Positions 37,823-47,145 are shown, counted from the stretch's first letter. The stretch is 64,000 bases of DNA from an uncultured Paracoccaceae bacterium (GCA_913060475.1 CAJXSD010000001.1:124001-188000), one strand, 5' to 3'. Notes: generated by a model not told the origin, from the letters alone. Translations and numbers: made by a program.

Positions 37823-37951
37823 AGCAGCGTCATGACAAAGGATCGCGCCGTGGTCAAGTGTCATAGAGGTGTTACGTCACCGTGCAATTCGTTTTGACAA
37901 GTGGTGCATTTTCATGTGCTATGGCTGCATCCAACATGAGGAACGAAAACA

Positions 37952-39508
37952 ATGAAAACACTTTTGACGACAGCAACTGTCGCTGCTTTGGCCGCTGGGG
38001 CGGCTTGGGCCGATTATTCGTTAACGATTTTGCATACCAATGATTTTCATGCACGTTTTGAACCCATTTCGAAATATGACAGCGGCTGTTCCGCCGACGA
38101 TAACGCCGAAGGCAAATGTTTCGGTGGATCGGCGCGGTTGGTCAGTGCCGTCAATGCCGCACGCGCGCGGTCAGATAATTCGATTTTGGTTGATGGTGGC
38201 GACCAATTTCAGGGCACGCTGTTCTATACCTACTACAAAGGGAAGCTGGCCGCGGAAATGATGAACAAAATGGGCTATGATGCGATGACAGTGGGCAACC
38301 ACGAATTCGATGACGGCCCCGAAGTTTTGCGTGGTTTCATGGATGCGGTGAATTTCCCCGTTCTGATGTCAAACGCCGATTTCAGCGCCGAGGCGATGTT
38401 GGCGGACAAATTGCTGAAATCGACGATCATTGAACGCAATGGCGAAAAACTGGGTCTGATCGGTTTGACACCCCATGACACAGACGAACTGGCCAGCCCT
38501 GGTCCAAACGTAATCTTTACCGATCCCGTGGGTGCAGTGCAGGGCGAAGTTGACAAACTGACCGCGGCTGGTGTGAATAAAATTATCGTTTTGTCGCATT
38601 CGGGCTATAGCGTTGATAAACGCGTGGCGGCCGAAACAACGGGTGTGGATGTGATTGTGGGCGGGCATTCCAACACATTTTTATCCAACACATCTGATCG
38701 GGCCGAGGGGCCATATCCCACCATGGTTGGAAATACTGCAATCGTTTCGGCCTATGCCTATTCCAAGTTTTTGGGCGAATTGAACGTTGTGTTCAACGAC
38801 GCAGGAGAGATTATTTCGGCCACGGGCGAACCATTGTTGATGGATGCCAGCGTCGAAGAGGACAGCGAAACCGTGGCCCGCATTGCCGAAGCGGCAAAGC
38901 CCTTGGAAGAAATTCGCAACCGTGTGGTTGCCGAAACAGCATCCGAAATCGTGGGCGTGCGTGAAGAATGCCGCGCAATGGAATGCGCCATGGGCAATCT
39001 GATTGCAGATGCCATGTTGGACCGTGTGCGCGACCAAGGGATCGAAATTGCCATCCAAAACGGTGGCGGTATTCGGGCATCTATTGATGCAGGTCCCGTG
39101 ACCATGGGTGAAGTTTTGACTGTCTTGCCATTCCAAAACACCTTGGCCACGTTCTATGTCTCGGGGCAAACGGTGGTTGATGCGTTGGAAAATGGTGTGA
39201 GTGAAATGGAAGAGGGCGCAGGCCGGTTCCCGCAGGTGTCTGGCATGACCTTTACCGTCGATCCCAAAGCGCCCGCGGGTTCGCGGATTTCTGATGTGAT
39301 GGTTGGTGGTGCGCCAATTGATTTGGCCAAGACCTATGGCGTGGTGTCCAACAACTACGTCCGCAATGGTGGCGACGGTTATAAGATGTTCCGCGATGCG
39401 CAAAATGTGTATGATTTTGGCCCGGATTTGGCGGATGTTACCGCAGAGTATATGGTAAAAACTGGCCCATATAGCCCCTATAAAGATGGGCGGATCACGG
39501 TTAAGTAA
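37952..39508 (+). CDS. secreted bifunctional metallophosphatase/5'-nucleotidase
   Basis: A 518-residue UshA-like enzyme with a Sec signal peptide (MKTLLTTATVAALAAGAAWA). The dimetal site is complete: TNDFHARFEP, VDGGDQFQGTL, VGNHEFDDGPEVL, LSHSGYSVD and GGHSNTF. The C-terminal nucleotide-binding domain (QNGGGIRASIDAGPVTMGEVLTVLPFQN, NYVRNGGDGYKMF) is also intact. It would strip phosphate from nucleotides in the periplasm and give nucleosides for uptake. It is monocistronic with a terminator repeat behind it. Confidence 0.93.
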   Translation: MKTLLTTATVAALAAGAAWADYSLTILHTNDFHARFEPISKYDSGCSADDNAEGKCFGGSARLVSAVNAARARSDNSILVDGGDQFQGTLFYTYYKGKLAAEMMNKMGYDAMTVGNHEFDDGPEVLRGFMDAVNFPVLMSNADFSAEAMLADKLLKSTIIERNGEKLGLIGLTPHDTDELASPGPNVIFTDPVGAVQGEVDKLTAAGVNKIIVLSHSGYSVDKRVAAETTGVDVIVGGHSNTFLSNTSDRAEGPYPTMVGNTAIVSAYAYSKFLGELNVVFNDAGEIISATGEPLLMDASVEEDSETVARIAEAAKPLEEIRNRVVAETASEIVGVREECRAMECAMGNLIADAMLDRVRDQGIEIAIQNGGGIRASIDAGPVTMGEVLTVLPFQNTLATFYVSGQTVVDALENGVSEMEEGAGRFPQVSGMTFTVDPKAPAGSRISDVMVGGAPIDLAKTYGVVSNNYVRNGGDGYKMFRDAQNVYDFGPDLADVTAEYMVKTGPYSPYKDGRITVK

Positions 39509-39512
39509 CGTG

Positions 39513-39563
39513 GTGGGGGCGCTGCCCCCACACCCCCGGGATATTTTAAGACAAAAAATGAAG
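39513..39563. repeat. terminator-like dispersed repeat, copy 2
   Basis: A perfect 8-bp stem GTGGGGGC / GCCCCCAC with a GCT loop (39513-39531) is followed by ACCCCCGGGATATTTTAAGA and CAAAAAATGAAG. The second part aligns with the block at 29832-29858 read on the minus strand. The stem sits 4 bp after the nucleotidase stop and probably ends its transcript. Confidence 0.6.
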
Positions 39564-39584
39564 AGGCCCTAGGGGGCCTTTTTT
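39564..39584 (+). terminator. second terminator after the 5'-nucleotidase gene
   Basis: AGGCCC pairs with GGGCCT around a TAGG loop and is followed by six T. The stem also encodes the last codons (KKAP) of the convergent DUF817 gene. Confidence 0.7.
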
Positions 39585-40393
39585 ATGGCGTCGCGATTGA
39601 CCAAGAGGACAGAGGCGAAGCTGATGTAAAGGAGAAGATACCACGAGCCCATTTTTGACAGAGAAACCAGATCCCAATTTGATTGACCTGCATAGGACCA
39701 TGTGCGTGTGAGCGTGCCGATGTTTTCGGCAACCCACAGGAAGACGCTGGATAAGAGTGCTGCAATCGGCAGGGGCATCCAGTACCACCCTGTTTCAATA
39801 CGGAAATAAATGCGGGTGCGCCAAAAGATGACGACGCTGGCTGCAAAGAGTGCAAAGCGTAGGTCCAAGATATAATGGTGGGTGAAGAAATTTATATAGA
39901 TTAGGAGGCCCAAGCCATAGAGCCAACCGATTGGGGGAAAGGGCGTAAAGGACATATCAAAGACACGGATGGCGCGCGTCATAAAGCTGCCAACGGCGGC
40001 ATACATGAAGCCTGAAAAGAGAGGGACTTGGTCAATCCGTAGCAGGCTGGGTTCGGGATAGGTCCAGCTGCCCATATTGGTTTTGAACAATTCCATAGCC
40101 GTGCCCGTACCATGAAACAGCAATATGACCCACATTTCAGACCATGTTTCGATCCGCAGGGCGATCATCAGGATTTGAAGTGTGAGGGCATAGAGTGTCA
40201 GGGCATCGTAGCGGGCCACAGTGGCATCAAGGGGCCAGAATGCTTTGGTCATCAAGATCCCAAGCAAGAGCATGCCGCCAAAGAGTGCAGCCCAGGCCAG
40301 TTTTGCGATAAAGAGCGCAAAGGCCGAGATGTGGTGTGGAAAATGGCGGCGCAGGCGGTCGCCCAATAATTTTTCTAAATGTCTTGTGTTCAT
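39569..40393 (-). CDS. DUF817 family membrane protein
   Basis: A 274-residue integral membrane protein with about eight hydrophobic helices. The central conserved part LLFHGTGTAMELFKTNMGSWTYPEPSLLRIDQVPLFSGFMYAAVGSF and the FFTHHYILDLRFAL segment belong to DUF817 (YoaT-like). No enzymatic role is known to me. It follows glyA on the minus strand, separated by a terminator. Its last codons lie in the terminator of the convergent nucleotidase. Confidence 0.85.
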   Translation of the reverse strand: MNTRHLEKLLGDRLRRHFPHHISAFALFIAKLAWAALFGGMLLLGILMTKAFWPLDATVARYDALTLYALTLQILMIALRIETWSEMWVILLFHGTGTAMELFKTNMGSWTYPEPSLLRIDQVPLFSGFMYAAVGSFMTRAIRVFDMSFTPFPPIGWLYGLGLLIYINFFTHHYILDLRFALFAASVVIFWRTRIYFRIETGWYWMPLPIAALLSSVFLWVAENIGTLTRTWSYAGQSNWDLVSLSKMGSWYLLLYISFASVLLVNRDAIKKAP

Positions 40394-40400
40394 AATGAAA

Positions 40401-40422
40401 AGGCCCGCGAAAACGCGGGCCT
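40401..40422 (-). terminator. glyA terminator
   Basis: AGGCCCGCG pairs with CGCGGGCCT around four A. On the minus strand it is followed by TTTTCATT, a weak U-tract, 10 bp after the glyA stop. Confidence 0.75.
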
Positions 40423-40431
40423 GATTGGGGG

Positions 40432-41724
40432 TTATAGGTTTGGATAAATCGGGAAACGTGCGCAGAGCTCTGCCACTTCGGCTTTGACTTTGGCTTCGAC
40501 TTCGGCGTTGCCGTCCTCGCCATTGGCGGCCAAACCATCGACCACTTCGATAATCCAGCGGCCGATTTGACGGAATTCATCCTGACCAAAGCCACGGGTG
40601 GTGCCGGCAGGTGATCCTAGGCGGATGCCAGAGGTGACCGTGGGTTTTTCAGGATCAAAGGGAACGCCGTTTTTGTTGCATGTGATATGCGCGCGGCCCA
40701 GTGCCTTCTCGGTCGCGTTGCCTTTGACGCCTTTGGGGCGCAGGTCAACCAGCAGCAGGTGCGTATCTGTGCCGTGGGTCACTGTGTCCAATCCGCCCTT
40801 GATCAGTTCGTCGGACAGGGCCTGCGCATTTGCGATGACCTGTTTCATATAATCTTTGAACGATGGCTGCAGTGCCTCGCCAAAGGCCACGGCTTTGGCG
40901 GCGATGACATGCATCAATGGGCCACCCTGGATGCCTGGGAAAATCGCCGAGTTGCATTTTTTGGCAATCGCTTCGTCATTGGTCAGGATCATGCCGCCGC
41001 GTGGGCCGCGCAGGGTTTTGTGGGTTGTTGTTGTTGCGACATGCGCATGCGGGAAGGGGGAAGGATATTCACCCGCGGCGACCAAGCCCGCAAAGTGTGC
41101 CATATCCACCAACAGATAGGCGCCAACGCTGTCCGCGATTTCGCGCATTTTGGCAAAATCGATCTGGCGTGGAATGGCGGATCCGCCGGCGATGATCATT
41201 TTGGGTTGATGTTCGGCTGCCATGGCCGCGATTTGGTCGTAATCGATTTGGTTGTCTTGCTGACGTACGCCATATTGAACGGCGTTGAACCATTTGCCGG
41301 ATTGGTTTGGCGCGGCGCCGTGGGTCAGGTGGCCACCTGCGTCCAGCGACATGCCCAAAATGGTATCACCGGGTTGCAGCAGTGCCTGGAACACGCCCTG
41401 ATTTGCCTGGCTGCCTGAATTGGGTTGCACATTGGCAAAGCCGCAGTTGAACAGTTTGCAGGCGCGTTCGATGGCCAGGTTTTCGGCGATATCAACATAT
41501 TGGCAGCCACCGTAATAACGGCGTCCTGGGTATCCTTCGGCGTATTTGTTGGTCATAACGCCGCCCTGCGCCTCCATCACGGCGGCGGATACGATGTTTT
41601 CGGATGCGATCAGTTCGATTTCGTCGCGCTGGCGGCCCAATTCTTGGTTCATTGCCGCGGCGATTTCTGGATCGCGTGCCGCAAGTGTTTGTGTGAAAAA
41701 ATCAGTTGTGGATGCGTTAGACAT
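40432..41724 (-). CDS. glyA: serine hydroxymethyltransferase
   Basis: A 430-residue PLP enzyme that interconverts serine and glycine and charges tetrahydrofolate with a one-carbon unit. The PLP Lys lies in [14 protein letters not shown], and [37 protein letters not shown] at the N terminus is the folate/substrate region. Length is normal. It is divergent from nadK, and the 166-bp spacer carries alternating GAAAC/GTTTC motifs that may control one or both. Confidence 0.97.
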   Translation of the reverse strand: MSNASTTDFFTQTLAARDPEIAAAMNQELGRQRDEIELIASENIVSAAVMEAQGGVMTNKYAEGYPGRRYYGGCQYVDIAENLAIERACKLFNCGFANVQPNSGSQANQGVFQALLQPGDTILGMSLDAGGHLTHGAAPNQSGKWFNAVQYGVRQQDNQIDYDQIAAMAAEHQPKMIIAGGSAIPRQIDFAKMREIADSVGAYLLVDMAHFAGLVAAGEYPSPFPHAHVATTTTHKTLRGPRGGMILTNDEAIAKKCNSAIFPGIQGGPLMHVIAAKAVAFGEALQPSFKDYMKQVIANAQALSDELIKGGLDTVTHGTDTHLLLVDLRPKGVKGNATEKALGRAHITCNKNGVPFDPEKPTVTSGIRLGSPAGTTRGFGQDEFRQIGRWIIEVVDGLAANGEDGNAEVEAKVKAEVAELCARFPIYPNL

Positions 41725-41839
41725 GCAAAGCTCCGATATGCGAGGGTTGTTTAGGGATTTCCTATCGGAAACTTGGCAGGCTGGAAAGGCCTTATTGCGA
41801 CAATGTGGTGAAAAGGCGCGGCATCTCTGGTACTTTGGT

Positions 41840-41883
41840 GAAACTTATGTTTCTTTTGGAAACAAAGCATTTATTTGGGAAAC
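41840..41883. promoter_or_regulatory. alternating GAAAC/GTTTC array between glyA and nadK
   Basis: GAAAC at 41840-41844, GTTTC at 41849-41853, GAAAC at 41859-41863 and GAAAC at 41879-41883 form overlapping inverted repeats with roughly helical spacing. They lie just before the nadK start and 116 bp or more from glyA. They are candidate operator half-sites; the regulator is unknown. Confidence 0.35.
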
Positions 41884-41890
41884 AGCGGAT

Positions 41891-42652
41891 ATGACGTTAA
41901 AAATTGGATTCGTCGCCAGTGATGCGCCCTTGGCCCAAGAGGCCTGGGCCGATCTGACGGCCCGGTACGGGAACGTCACGGTGAACCAGGCAGATGTGAT
42001 CGTCGCCCTGGGTGGGGATGGTTTTATGTTGCAAACGTTGCACGCAACCCAAGATATTCCAACGCCCGTTTATGGGATGAACCGCGGGACCGTTGGGTTT
42101 TTGATGAACACCTATGCGGTTGATAACCTGCCCGATCGCCTGGTGGGCGCCGAGCGGACGCGGATCAATCCCCTATCGATGATGGCGCAAACGATGGACG
42201 GGCAAACCCATCGCGCCATCGCCATAAACGAGGTATCGTTGCTGCGCGCAGGTCCACAGGCCGCAAAATTGCGCATATCGGTCGATGGGCGTGAACGGAT
42301 GGATGAACTGGTCTCTGACGGCGTATTGCTGGCCACACCTGCGGGGTCAACGGCCTATAATTATTCGGCACACGGTCCCATTTTGCCGATTGGGGCCGAT
42401 GTGTTGGCCCTGACCGCGCTGAATGCGTTTCGACCGCGGCGCTGGCGTGGGGCATTGCTGCCCAAAACCGCGCGGGTGGTGTTTGACGTGATTGATCCCG
42501 ATAAACGCCCTGTGATGGCAGATGCCGACAGTCAATCGTTTCGCAATGTGGTCAGTGTTGAAATCAAATCCAACCCGGATATTCAGCACACGTTGCTGTT
42601 TGATCCCGGACATGGCCTAGAAGAACGGTTGATCCAAGAACAATTCGTGTAA
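41891..42652 (+). CDS. nadK: NAD kinase
   Basis: A 253-residue enzyme that phosphorylates NAD to NADP. The GGDG loop is in VIVALGGDGFMLQTLH, the NE/D motif in AINEVSLLR and the C-terminal ATPAGSTAYNYSAHGPILP is typical. The ATG at 41891 was chosen; the long upstream frame overlaps glyA antisense and has no homology. A terminator hairpin shared with prpE follows. Confidence 0.95.
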   Translation: MTLKIGFVASDAPLAQEAWADLTARYGNVTVNQADVIVALGGDGFMLQTLHATQDIPTPVYGMNRGTVGFLMNTYAVDNLPDRLVGAERTRINPLSMMAQTMDGQTHRAIAINEVSLLRAGPQAAKLRISVDGRERMDELVSDGVLLATPAGSTAYNYSAHGPILPIGADVLALTALNAFRPRRWRGALLPKTARVVFDVIDPDKRPVMADADSQSFRNVVSVEIKSNPDIQHTLLFDPGHGLEERLIQEQFV

Positions 42653-42656
42653 CAAA

Positions 42657-42678
42657 AGGCCCCCGAATTTGGGGGCCT
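42657..42678. terminator. bidirectional terminator nadK / prpE
   Basis: AGGCCCCC and GGGGGCCT form a perfect 8-bp stem around GAATTT, placed between the convergent nadK and prpE stops. AAAA precedes it and TTTGGGTTT follows, so both strands end in T-rich RNA. Confidence 0.8.
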
Positions 42679-42684
42679 TTGGGT

Positions 42685-44574
42685 TTATTTGGCGTAGCCG
42701 ATGGTTTGTAACGCTTCGCGAATCTCATCCAAAATCGCAGGATCATCGATTGTGGCCGGCATTTTGAATTCTTGGGAATCAGCGATTTTGACCATTGTGG
42801 CCCGCAAAATTTTGCCAGAGCGTGTTTTGGGCAAACGATTCACCACAACGGCCAATTTGAATGCTGCAACGGGCCCGATTTGATCGCGCATCATTTTAAC
42901 GCATTCCTTGACGATGTCGTCATGTGGGCGATTGACGCCGGTCGTCAGGCACAAAAACCCGATAGGCAGCTGTCCCTTTAATTCATCCGCGGCCCCGATC
43001 ACGGCACATTCGGCAACATCGGGATGGTTGGCCAAAACCTCCTCCATCGCGCCGGTGGACAGGCGGTGGCCCGCGACGTTGATGACGTCATCGGTCCGCG
43101 CCATGATGTACAGGTATCCATCCTCATCAATCATGCCTGCGTCGCCGGTTTCATAGTATCCGGGGAAAGTATTCAGGTATGACTTTTTGAACCGCTCTTC
43201 GGCATTCCACAGGGTGGGTAATGTGCCGGGGGGCAGGGGCAGTTTGACGGCAATCGCCCCTAATTCGCCAGGCTTCATAGGATTGCCGGCCTCGTCTAAC
43301 ACCTGAATGTCATATCCGGGAATAGCGACCGATGGCGATCCCACTTTGATCGGCAGCTGTTCGATGCCAACGGGGTTTGCCGCGATGGAATATCCGGTTT
43401 CCGTTTGCCACCAATGGTCGATGACGGGAACGCCCAGCAGGTTTTGGGCCCAATGGATGGTATCGGGATCGGCGCGTTCACCCGCCAGATATAGTGCGTT
43501 TAGGCAGCTGAGATCGTATTTTTGTTTGTATTCGCCTTTGGGATCTTCGCGTTTGATGGCGCGAAATGCCGTGGGGGCGGTGAAAAAACTGCGCACATTA
43601 TGTTCGCTGATCACGCGCCAGAATGTGCCTGCGTCTGGGGTACCTACGGGTTTGCCTTCGAACACGATGGTCGTGTTGCCGTGGATCAGCGGACCATAGC
43701 AGATATAGCTGTGACCCACGACCCAACCCACATCGGATGCGGCCCAGAACACATCGCCGGGATCGACGTTATAGATGTTCTTCATCGTCCAATTCAGGGC
43801 AACCAAATGCCCGCCTGTTGGACGCACAACGCCCTTGGGCGCACCAGTGGTGCCCGATGTATAAAGGATATAGGCGGGATGATTGCCCTCAACCGCGACG
43901 CAATCAGCGGGTGTGACCCCCTGTTGCACATCGTGCCAGTCATAATCGCGACCGTCGATCAAATCAGCCACAAATTCGGGGCGCTGGAAAATGAACACAG
44001 AATCGGGTTTGTGATTGGACAGTTCAATCGCGCCATCAATCAATGGTTTATAGGCAACAACGCGGTTCGGTTCCAACCCGCAGGACGCCGCGAGGATCAT
44101 TTTTGGTTGGGCATCGTCAATGCGTACGGCCAATTCGTTTGACGCAAATCCGCCAAAAACAACCGAATGGATCGCCCCAATACGGGCACAGGCCAGCATG
44201 GCGACCAAAGCTTCGGAAATCATGGGCATGTAAATGATGACACGGTCGCCCTTGGTGATGCCCTTGGCGACCATTGCGCCGGCCAGTTGCGCAACCTGTG
44301 CCTGCAATTCGGCATAGGTGGTTTTGGATTGGCGGCCTGTGATGGGGCTGTCATAGATGATGGCGACCTGATCGGCGCGGCCATTTTCAACATGGCGATC
44401 CACGGCGTTATAGCAGGTGTTGACCATCCCGTCTGTGAACCATTCATACAAAGGCGCATTATCTGAATTCAACGCCCGGCTTGGAAAGGTGTCCCAATCG
44501 ATGGCCTGTGCGGCCTCCATCCAGTATCCTTCGGGATCTGCTTGCCAGCGTTTGTAAATGTCATGGTATCCCAC
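42685..44574 (-). CDS. prpE: propionyl-CoA synthetase
   Basis: A 629-residue acetyl-CoA-synthetase-like ligase. The N-terminal YHDIYKRWQADPEGYWMEAAQAIDW and Rossmann/P-loop ILYTSGTTGAPKGVVRPTGGHLVALNW are as in PrpE rather than Acs, and the A8-A10 segments YYETGDAGMIDEDGYLYIMARTDDVINVAGHRLSTG and LPKTRSGKILRATM (acetylation-sensitive Lys) are complete. It activates propionate, and probably acetate weakly, to the CoA ester. It feeds propionyl-CoA metabolism, whose later genes are not in this window. Confidence 0.92.
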   Translation of the reverse strand: MGYHDIYKRWQADPEGYWMEAAQAIDWDTFPSRALNSDNAPLYEWFTDGMVNTCYNAVDRHVENGRADQVAIIYDSPITGRQSKTTYAELQAQVAQLAGAMVAKGITKGDRVIIYMPMISEALVAMLACARIGAIHSVVFGGFASNELAVRIDDAQPKMILAASCGLEPNRVVAYKPLIDGAIELSNHKPDSVFIFQRPEFVADLIDGRDYDWHDVQQGVTPADCVAVEGNHPAYILYTSGTTGAPKGVVRPTGGHLVALNWTMKNIYNVDPGDVFWAASDVGWVVGHSYICYGPLIHGNTTIVFEGKPVGTPDAGTFWRVISEHNVRSFFTAPTAFRAIKREDPKGEYKQKYDLSCLNALYLAGERADPDTIHWAQNLLGVPVIDHWWQTETGYSIAANPVGIEQLPIKVGSPSVAIPGYDIQVLDEAGNPMKPGELGAIAVKLPLPPGTLPTLWNAEERFKKSYLNTFPGYYETGDAGMIDEDGYLYIMARTDDVINVAGHRLSTGAMEEVLANHPDVAECAVIGAADELKGQLPIGFLCLTTGVNRPHDDIVKECVKMMRDQIGPVAAFKLAVVVNRLPKTRSGKILRATMVKIADSQEFKMPATIDDPAILDEIREALQTIGYAK

Positions 44575-44707
44575 GGCCCGTCTCCTCTGTATGCAATCGT
44601 ATATCGTTTAAGCGCGTTTTTATGGGTCTTGGCAAGAGCCAAACCTGCGCTGCCTTGACGCGGTTAGGGCTAACATATCAGAGTGGTGCTGAATTGCGAA
44701 ACCGTAT

Positions 44708-46054
44708 TTAGGCGCGATAGTATGACACTTGGTCGCGACCGTTGTCTTTGGCTTGGTACAGGGCACGGTCGGCCCAGATCAACAAATCGCGTTCTGTCGT
44801 GCCATGGGTGAAAATCGGCGCGCCATAATCCATCAGGCTGATGCCCACGCTGATTGTAATGCCGCGCGCCGTGCCATCGATGGGAATTTTACGCACCCGA
44901 TCACACAGGCGTTGTGCCAAATTTTGCGCATCGCGTGCCTTAAGATCGGGCAGGATCACAACGAATTCTTCGCCGCCGATGCGCGCGACCATATCGGATG
45001 CGCGCACGGTGGACTGCAATGTGTTGGCCACAGCAACCAACACCTGATCGCCCACGAAATGCCCATGCGCATCGTTGAAATCTTTGAAATGGTCGATGTC
45101 GATCATTAACGCGGCAACGCTGGATCCCTTGGACTGGGCTATGGTACACACGTCATCCAGATGCCCCATGGCATACCGGCGGTTGAACAGGCCCGTCAGC
45201 GGATCGGTGATTGCCGCACTGAGCCCCAGTTGGTTTGACTGGCGCAGGGCGTCATTTATTTTCTGCGATTGGTGGTGCAAATCAATGCGGGACAGAATTT
45301 CGTCCGGGTCGCTGTCCCAATCAAACAGATCATCGGCCCCCATATCCAACAGCGTTGCCGCATTGGTGCGGGTGTCACAATCGGACCAACATAAAATCGC
45401 CGCATAGCGGGAATTGGGATGGGCCCGCAGATCCAAAACCAAATTGGTCATCATCGCAGCGCTGTTTTTGTCATAACACAGCACAACCACGGAAATCGGA
45501 TGCCGCGTCAGTTTCGACCGCAGTTGGTCAAGGCTTTGGTGGACAAAGCGAAACGGACCATCGCGAAACCCGGTTGATTTGAAAAATGCGGGCAGTGTGG
45601 TGCCCGAAGTGACCACATGCACAGGGGTTTGGGCGACGAATCCCTGGGCCGGGTCATTGAACCCAATCGCACGGTTCAGGTTGGCGCGACGATCCAATTC
45701 GCGCTGCGCCGTATTGCGGCGGATCAGACCGCGCACGCGGGCCAAAAATTCGCTGGGCACTCGGGGGCTGGGCAAAACATCCTGCGCCAGCCGGCCCAAA
45801 ACGGCACCGGGTTTGCCATCAAACCCGTGATCCAACACAGCCAGACAGGGCAGCTGGGACGTTTTGAAATTTGTGCCAAGGCGATCAATATCGCCGATAC
45901 GTTGGATCACCACAATGACGCAATCAAACAGGTCAACCGCGCCCGTATAATAGAACGCCTGTTCGCTGACATCGAACAATGCGTCACACAGGCGCTGGGC
46001 CAATGTGGTGCGGGTGTCCGTTGCGGATCCGATCAACAGAACTTTGCCTGACAC
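44708..46054 (-). CDS. PleD-like diguanylate cyclase with two degenerate receiver domains
   Basis: A 448-residue REC-REC-GGDEF protein. The active site GGEEF is at 360-364, and the inhibitory c-di-GMP site RxxD is RASD at 351-354, so cyclase activity and feedback are expected. The first receiver-like region (residues 1-115) has no acidic pocket, and the phospho-acceptor strand reads LFDCVIVVIQ. In the second (about 143-265) it reads ISVVVLCYDKN. Neither clearly keeps the phosphorylatable Asp of Caulobacter PleD. It starts with GTG. A DUF3572 gene is divergent, and a GANTC-bearing direct repeat lies between them. Confidence 0.88.
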   Translation of the reverse strand: MSGKVLLIGSATDTRTTLAQRLCDALFDVSEQAFYYTGAVDLFDCVIVVIQRIGDIDRLGTNFKTSQLPCLAVLDHGFDGKPGAVLGRLAQDVLPSPRVPSEFLARVRGLIRRNTAQRELDRRANLNRAIGFNDPAQGFVAQTPVHVVTSGTTLPAFFKSTGFRDGPFRFVHQSLDQLRSKLTRHPISVVVLCYDKNSAAMMTNLVLDLRAHPNSRYAAILCWSDCDTRTNAATLLDMGADDLFDWDSDPDEILSRIDLHHQSQKINDALRQSNQLGLSAAITDPLTGLFNRRYAMGHLDDVCTIAQSKGSSVAALMIDIDHFKDFNDAHGHFVGDQVLVAVANTLQSTVRASDMVARIGGEEFVVILPDLKARDAQNLAQRLCDRVRKIPIDGTARGITISVGISLMDYGAPIFTHGTTERDLLIWADRALYQAKDNGRDQVSYYRA

Positions 46055-46112
46055 GATTCAATTGCCTTTACATATTGCAAGTTTTTCTAAAATTGACTCA
46101 ATTGCGTTAACA
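46055..46112. promoter_or_regulatory. 18-bp direct repeat with GANTC sites between pleD-like gene and DUF3572 gene
   Basis: GATTCAATTGCCTTTACA (46055-46072) and GACTCAATTGCGTTAACA (46095-46112) agree at 15 of 18 bases and start exactly 40 bp apart. Each begins with a GANTC methylation site of the CcrM type. The first copy ends one base before the GTG start of the cyclase. Control by GcrA/CcrM or another factor is an inference. Confidence 0.5.
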
Positions 46113-46135
46113 AATCCTTTCTAAAGGTTACCAAC

Positions 46136-46417
46136 ATGATGACAAAAGATACAGCTGAAACTTTCGCCCTAAGGGCGCTGGCCTGGATTATGGGGCAGGA
46201 TGATCTGGTGGGCCTGTTTTTGGGGTCAACGGGCGCCAGTCTGGATGATTTGAAAAACAACGCCGCAGATCCCGAATTTTTGGGCGCTGTGTTGGATTTT
46301 GTGTTGATGGACGACGCGTGGGTGATACAGTTATCCCAAGACATGGGCATCCCTGCCGATCACGTGATGCAAGCACGTGCTGCATTGCCGGGTGGGCAAA
46401 CCGTGCATTGGACCTAA
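46136..46417 (+). CDS. DUF3572 family protein
   Basis: A 93-residue acidic protein. Segments ALRALAWIMGQDDLVGLFLGSTGASLDDLK and EFLGAVLDFVLMDDAWVIQLSQDMGIPADHVMQARAALPGG match the alphaproteobacterial DUF3572 family. No function is known to me. It is often found divergent from pleD, as here. AAAGG precedes the tandem ATG-ATG start. Confidence 0.85.
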   Translation: MMTKDTAETFALRALAWIMGQDDLVGLFLGSTGASLDDLKNNAADPEFLGAVLDFVLMDDAWVIQLSQDMGIPADHVMQARAALPGGQTVHWT

Positions 46418-46452
46418 ACCACGGGTTGCACACATTATAACAGGGGACTGGG

Positions 46453-47145
46453 ATGCAGTTACAGGGATTTTTATTCGACAAAGACGGGACGCTGTTTGAT
46501 TACAACATCGCATGGAACGCATGGGCTATGGATGTGTTGGCCATGCTTGGGGGAAATGACCCTGCTGTCATGGCCCGTCTGGCGGCGGCCATCGAATTCG
46601 ATCTGGACCAGCAGCGGTTTTTGCCAACCTCGCCCGTGATTGCAGGCACCAGCCAAGAGGCGACAGAACTATTGGCCGCCCAGCTGCCGCATTTAGCATA
46701 TGACCACATCGACGATATTTTAACCCAAGCCGCCTTTCGCGCACCCCAATCGCAGGTGGTGCCGCTGGTTGAATTGATGGCGCAATTGCGGGCCGCGGGG
46801 CTGAAAACCGGTGTGGTTACAAATGACACCGAACAGGGCGCGCAAGTGCATTTGGCCCAGGTGGGCGCGGTGGATAGTTTCGATTTTATCGCCGGCTTTA
46901 ACAGTGGTTTTGGCGCGAAACCGGACCCCGGCCCACTTTTGGCCTTTGCCAAACATGTGGGGTTGGAGCCGGCACAGGTCGCCATGGTGGGCGACAGTTT
47001 GCATGACCTGATCGCAGGGCGTCGCGCAGGGATGTATTGCATCGGTGTTTTGACCGGCATGGCCACGCGCGATGATTTGTCTGGACATGCGGATGTCGTA
47101 TTGAATCACATCGGTGAAATTCCGCAATATTTTCAAATTTCCTGA
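46453..47145 (+). CDS. HAD-family phosphatase (phosphoglycolate phosphatase-like)
   Basis: A 230-residue haloacid dehalogenase-type phosphatase. Motif I is FDKDGTLFD, motif II is GVVTNDT, and motifs III/IV are the Lys in GFGAKPDPGPLLAF and MVGDSLHDLIAGRRAGM. A helical cap lies between motifs I and II, as in Gph/CbbY. Phosphoglycolate is the likely substrate by resemblance only. It follows DUF3572 by 35 bp. Confidence 0.87.
   Translation: MQLQGFLFDKDGTLFDYNIAWNAWAMDVLAMLGGNDPAVMARLAAAIEFDLDQQRFLPTSPVIAGTSQEATELLAAQLPHLAYDHIDDILTQAAFRAPQSQVVPLVELMAQLRAAGLKTGVVTNDTEQGAQVHLAQVGAVDSFDFIAGFNSGFGAKPDPGPLLAFAKHVGLEPAQVAMVGDSLHDLIAGRRAGMYCIGVLTGMATRDDLSGHADVVLNHIGEIPQYFQIS

Noticed and set aside
40687-41418. 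243-codon plus-strand frame inside glyA
   Set aside because: Antisense shadow of an intact glyA.
41725-41839. Possible glycine or SAM-type riboswitch before glyA
   Set aside because: No recognisable conserved riboswitch core could be found in the leader.
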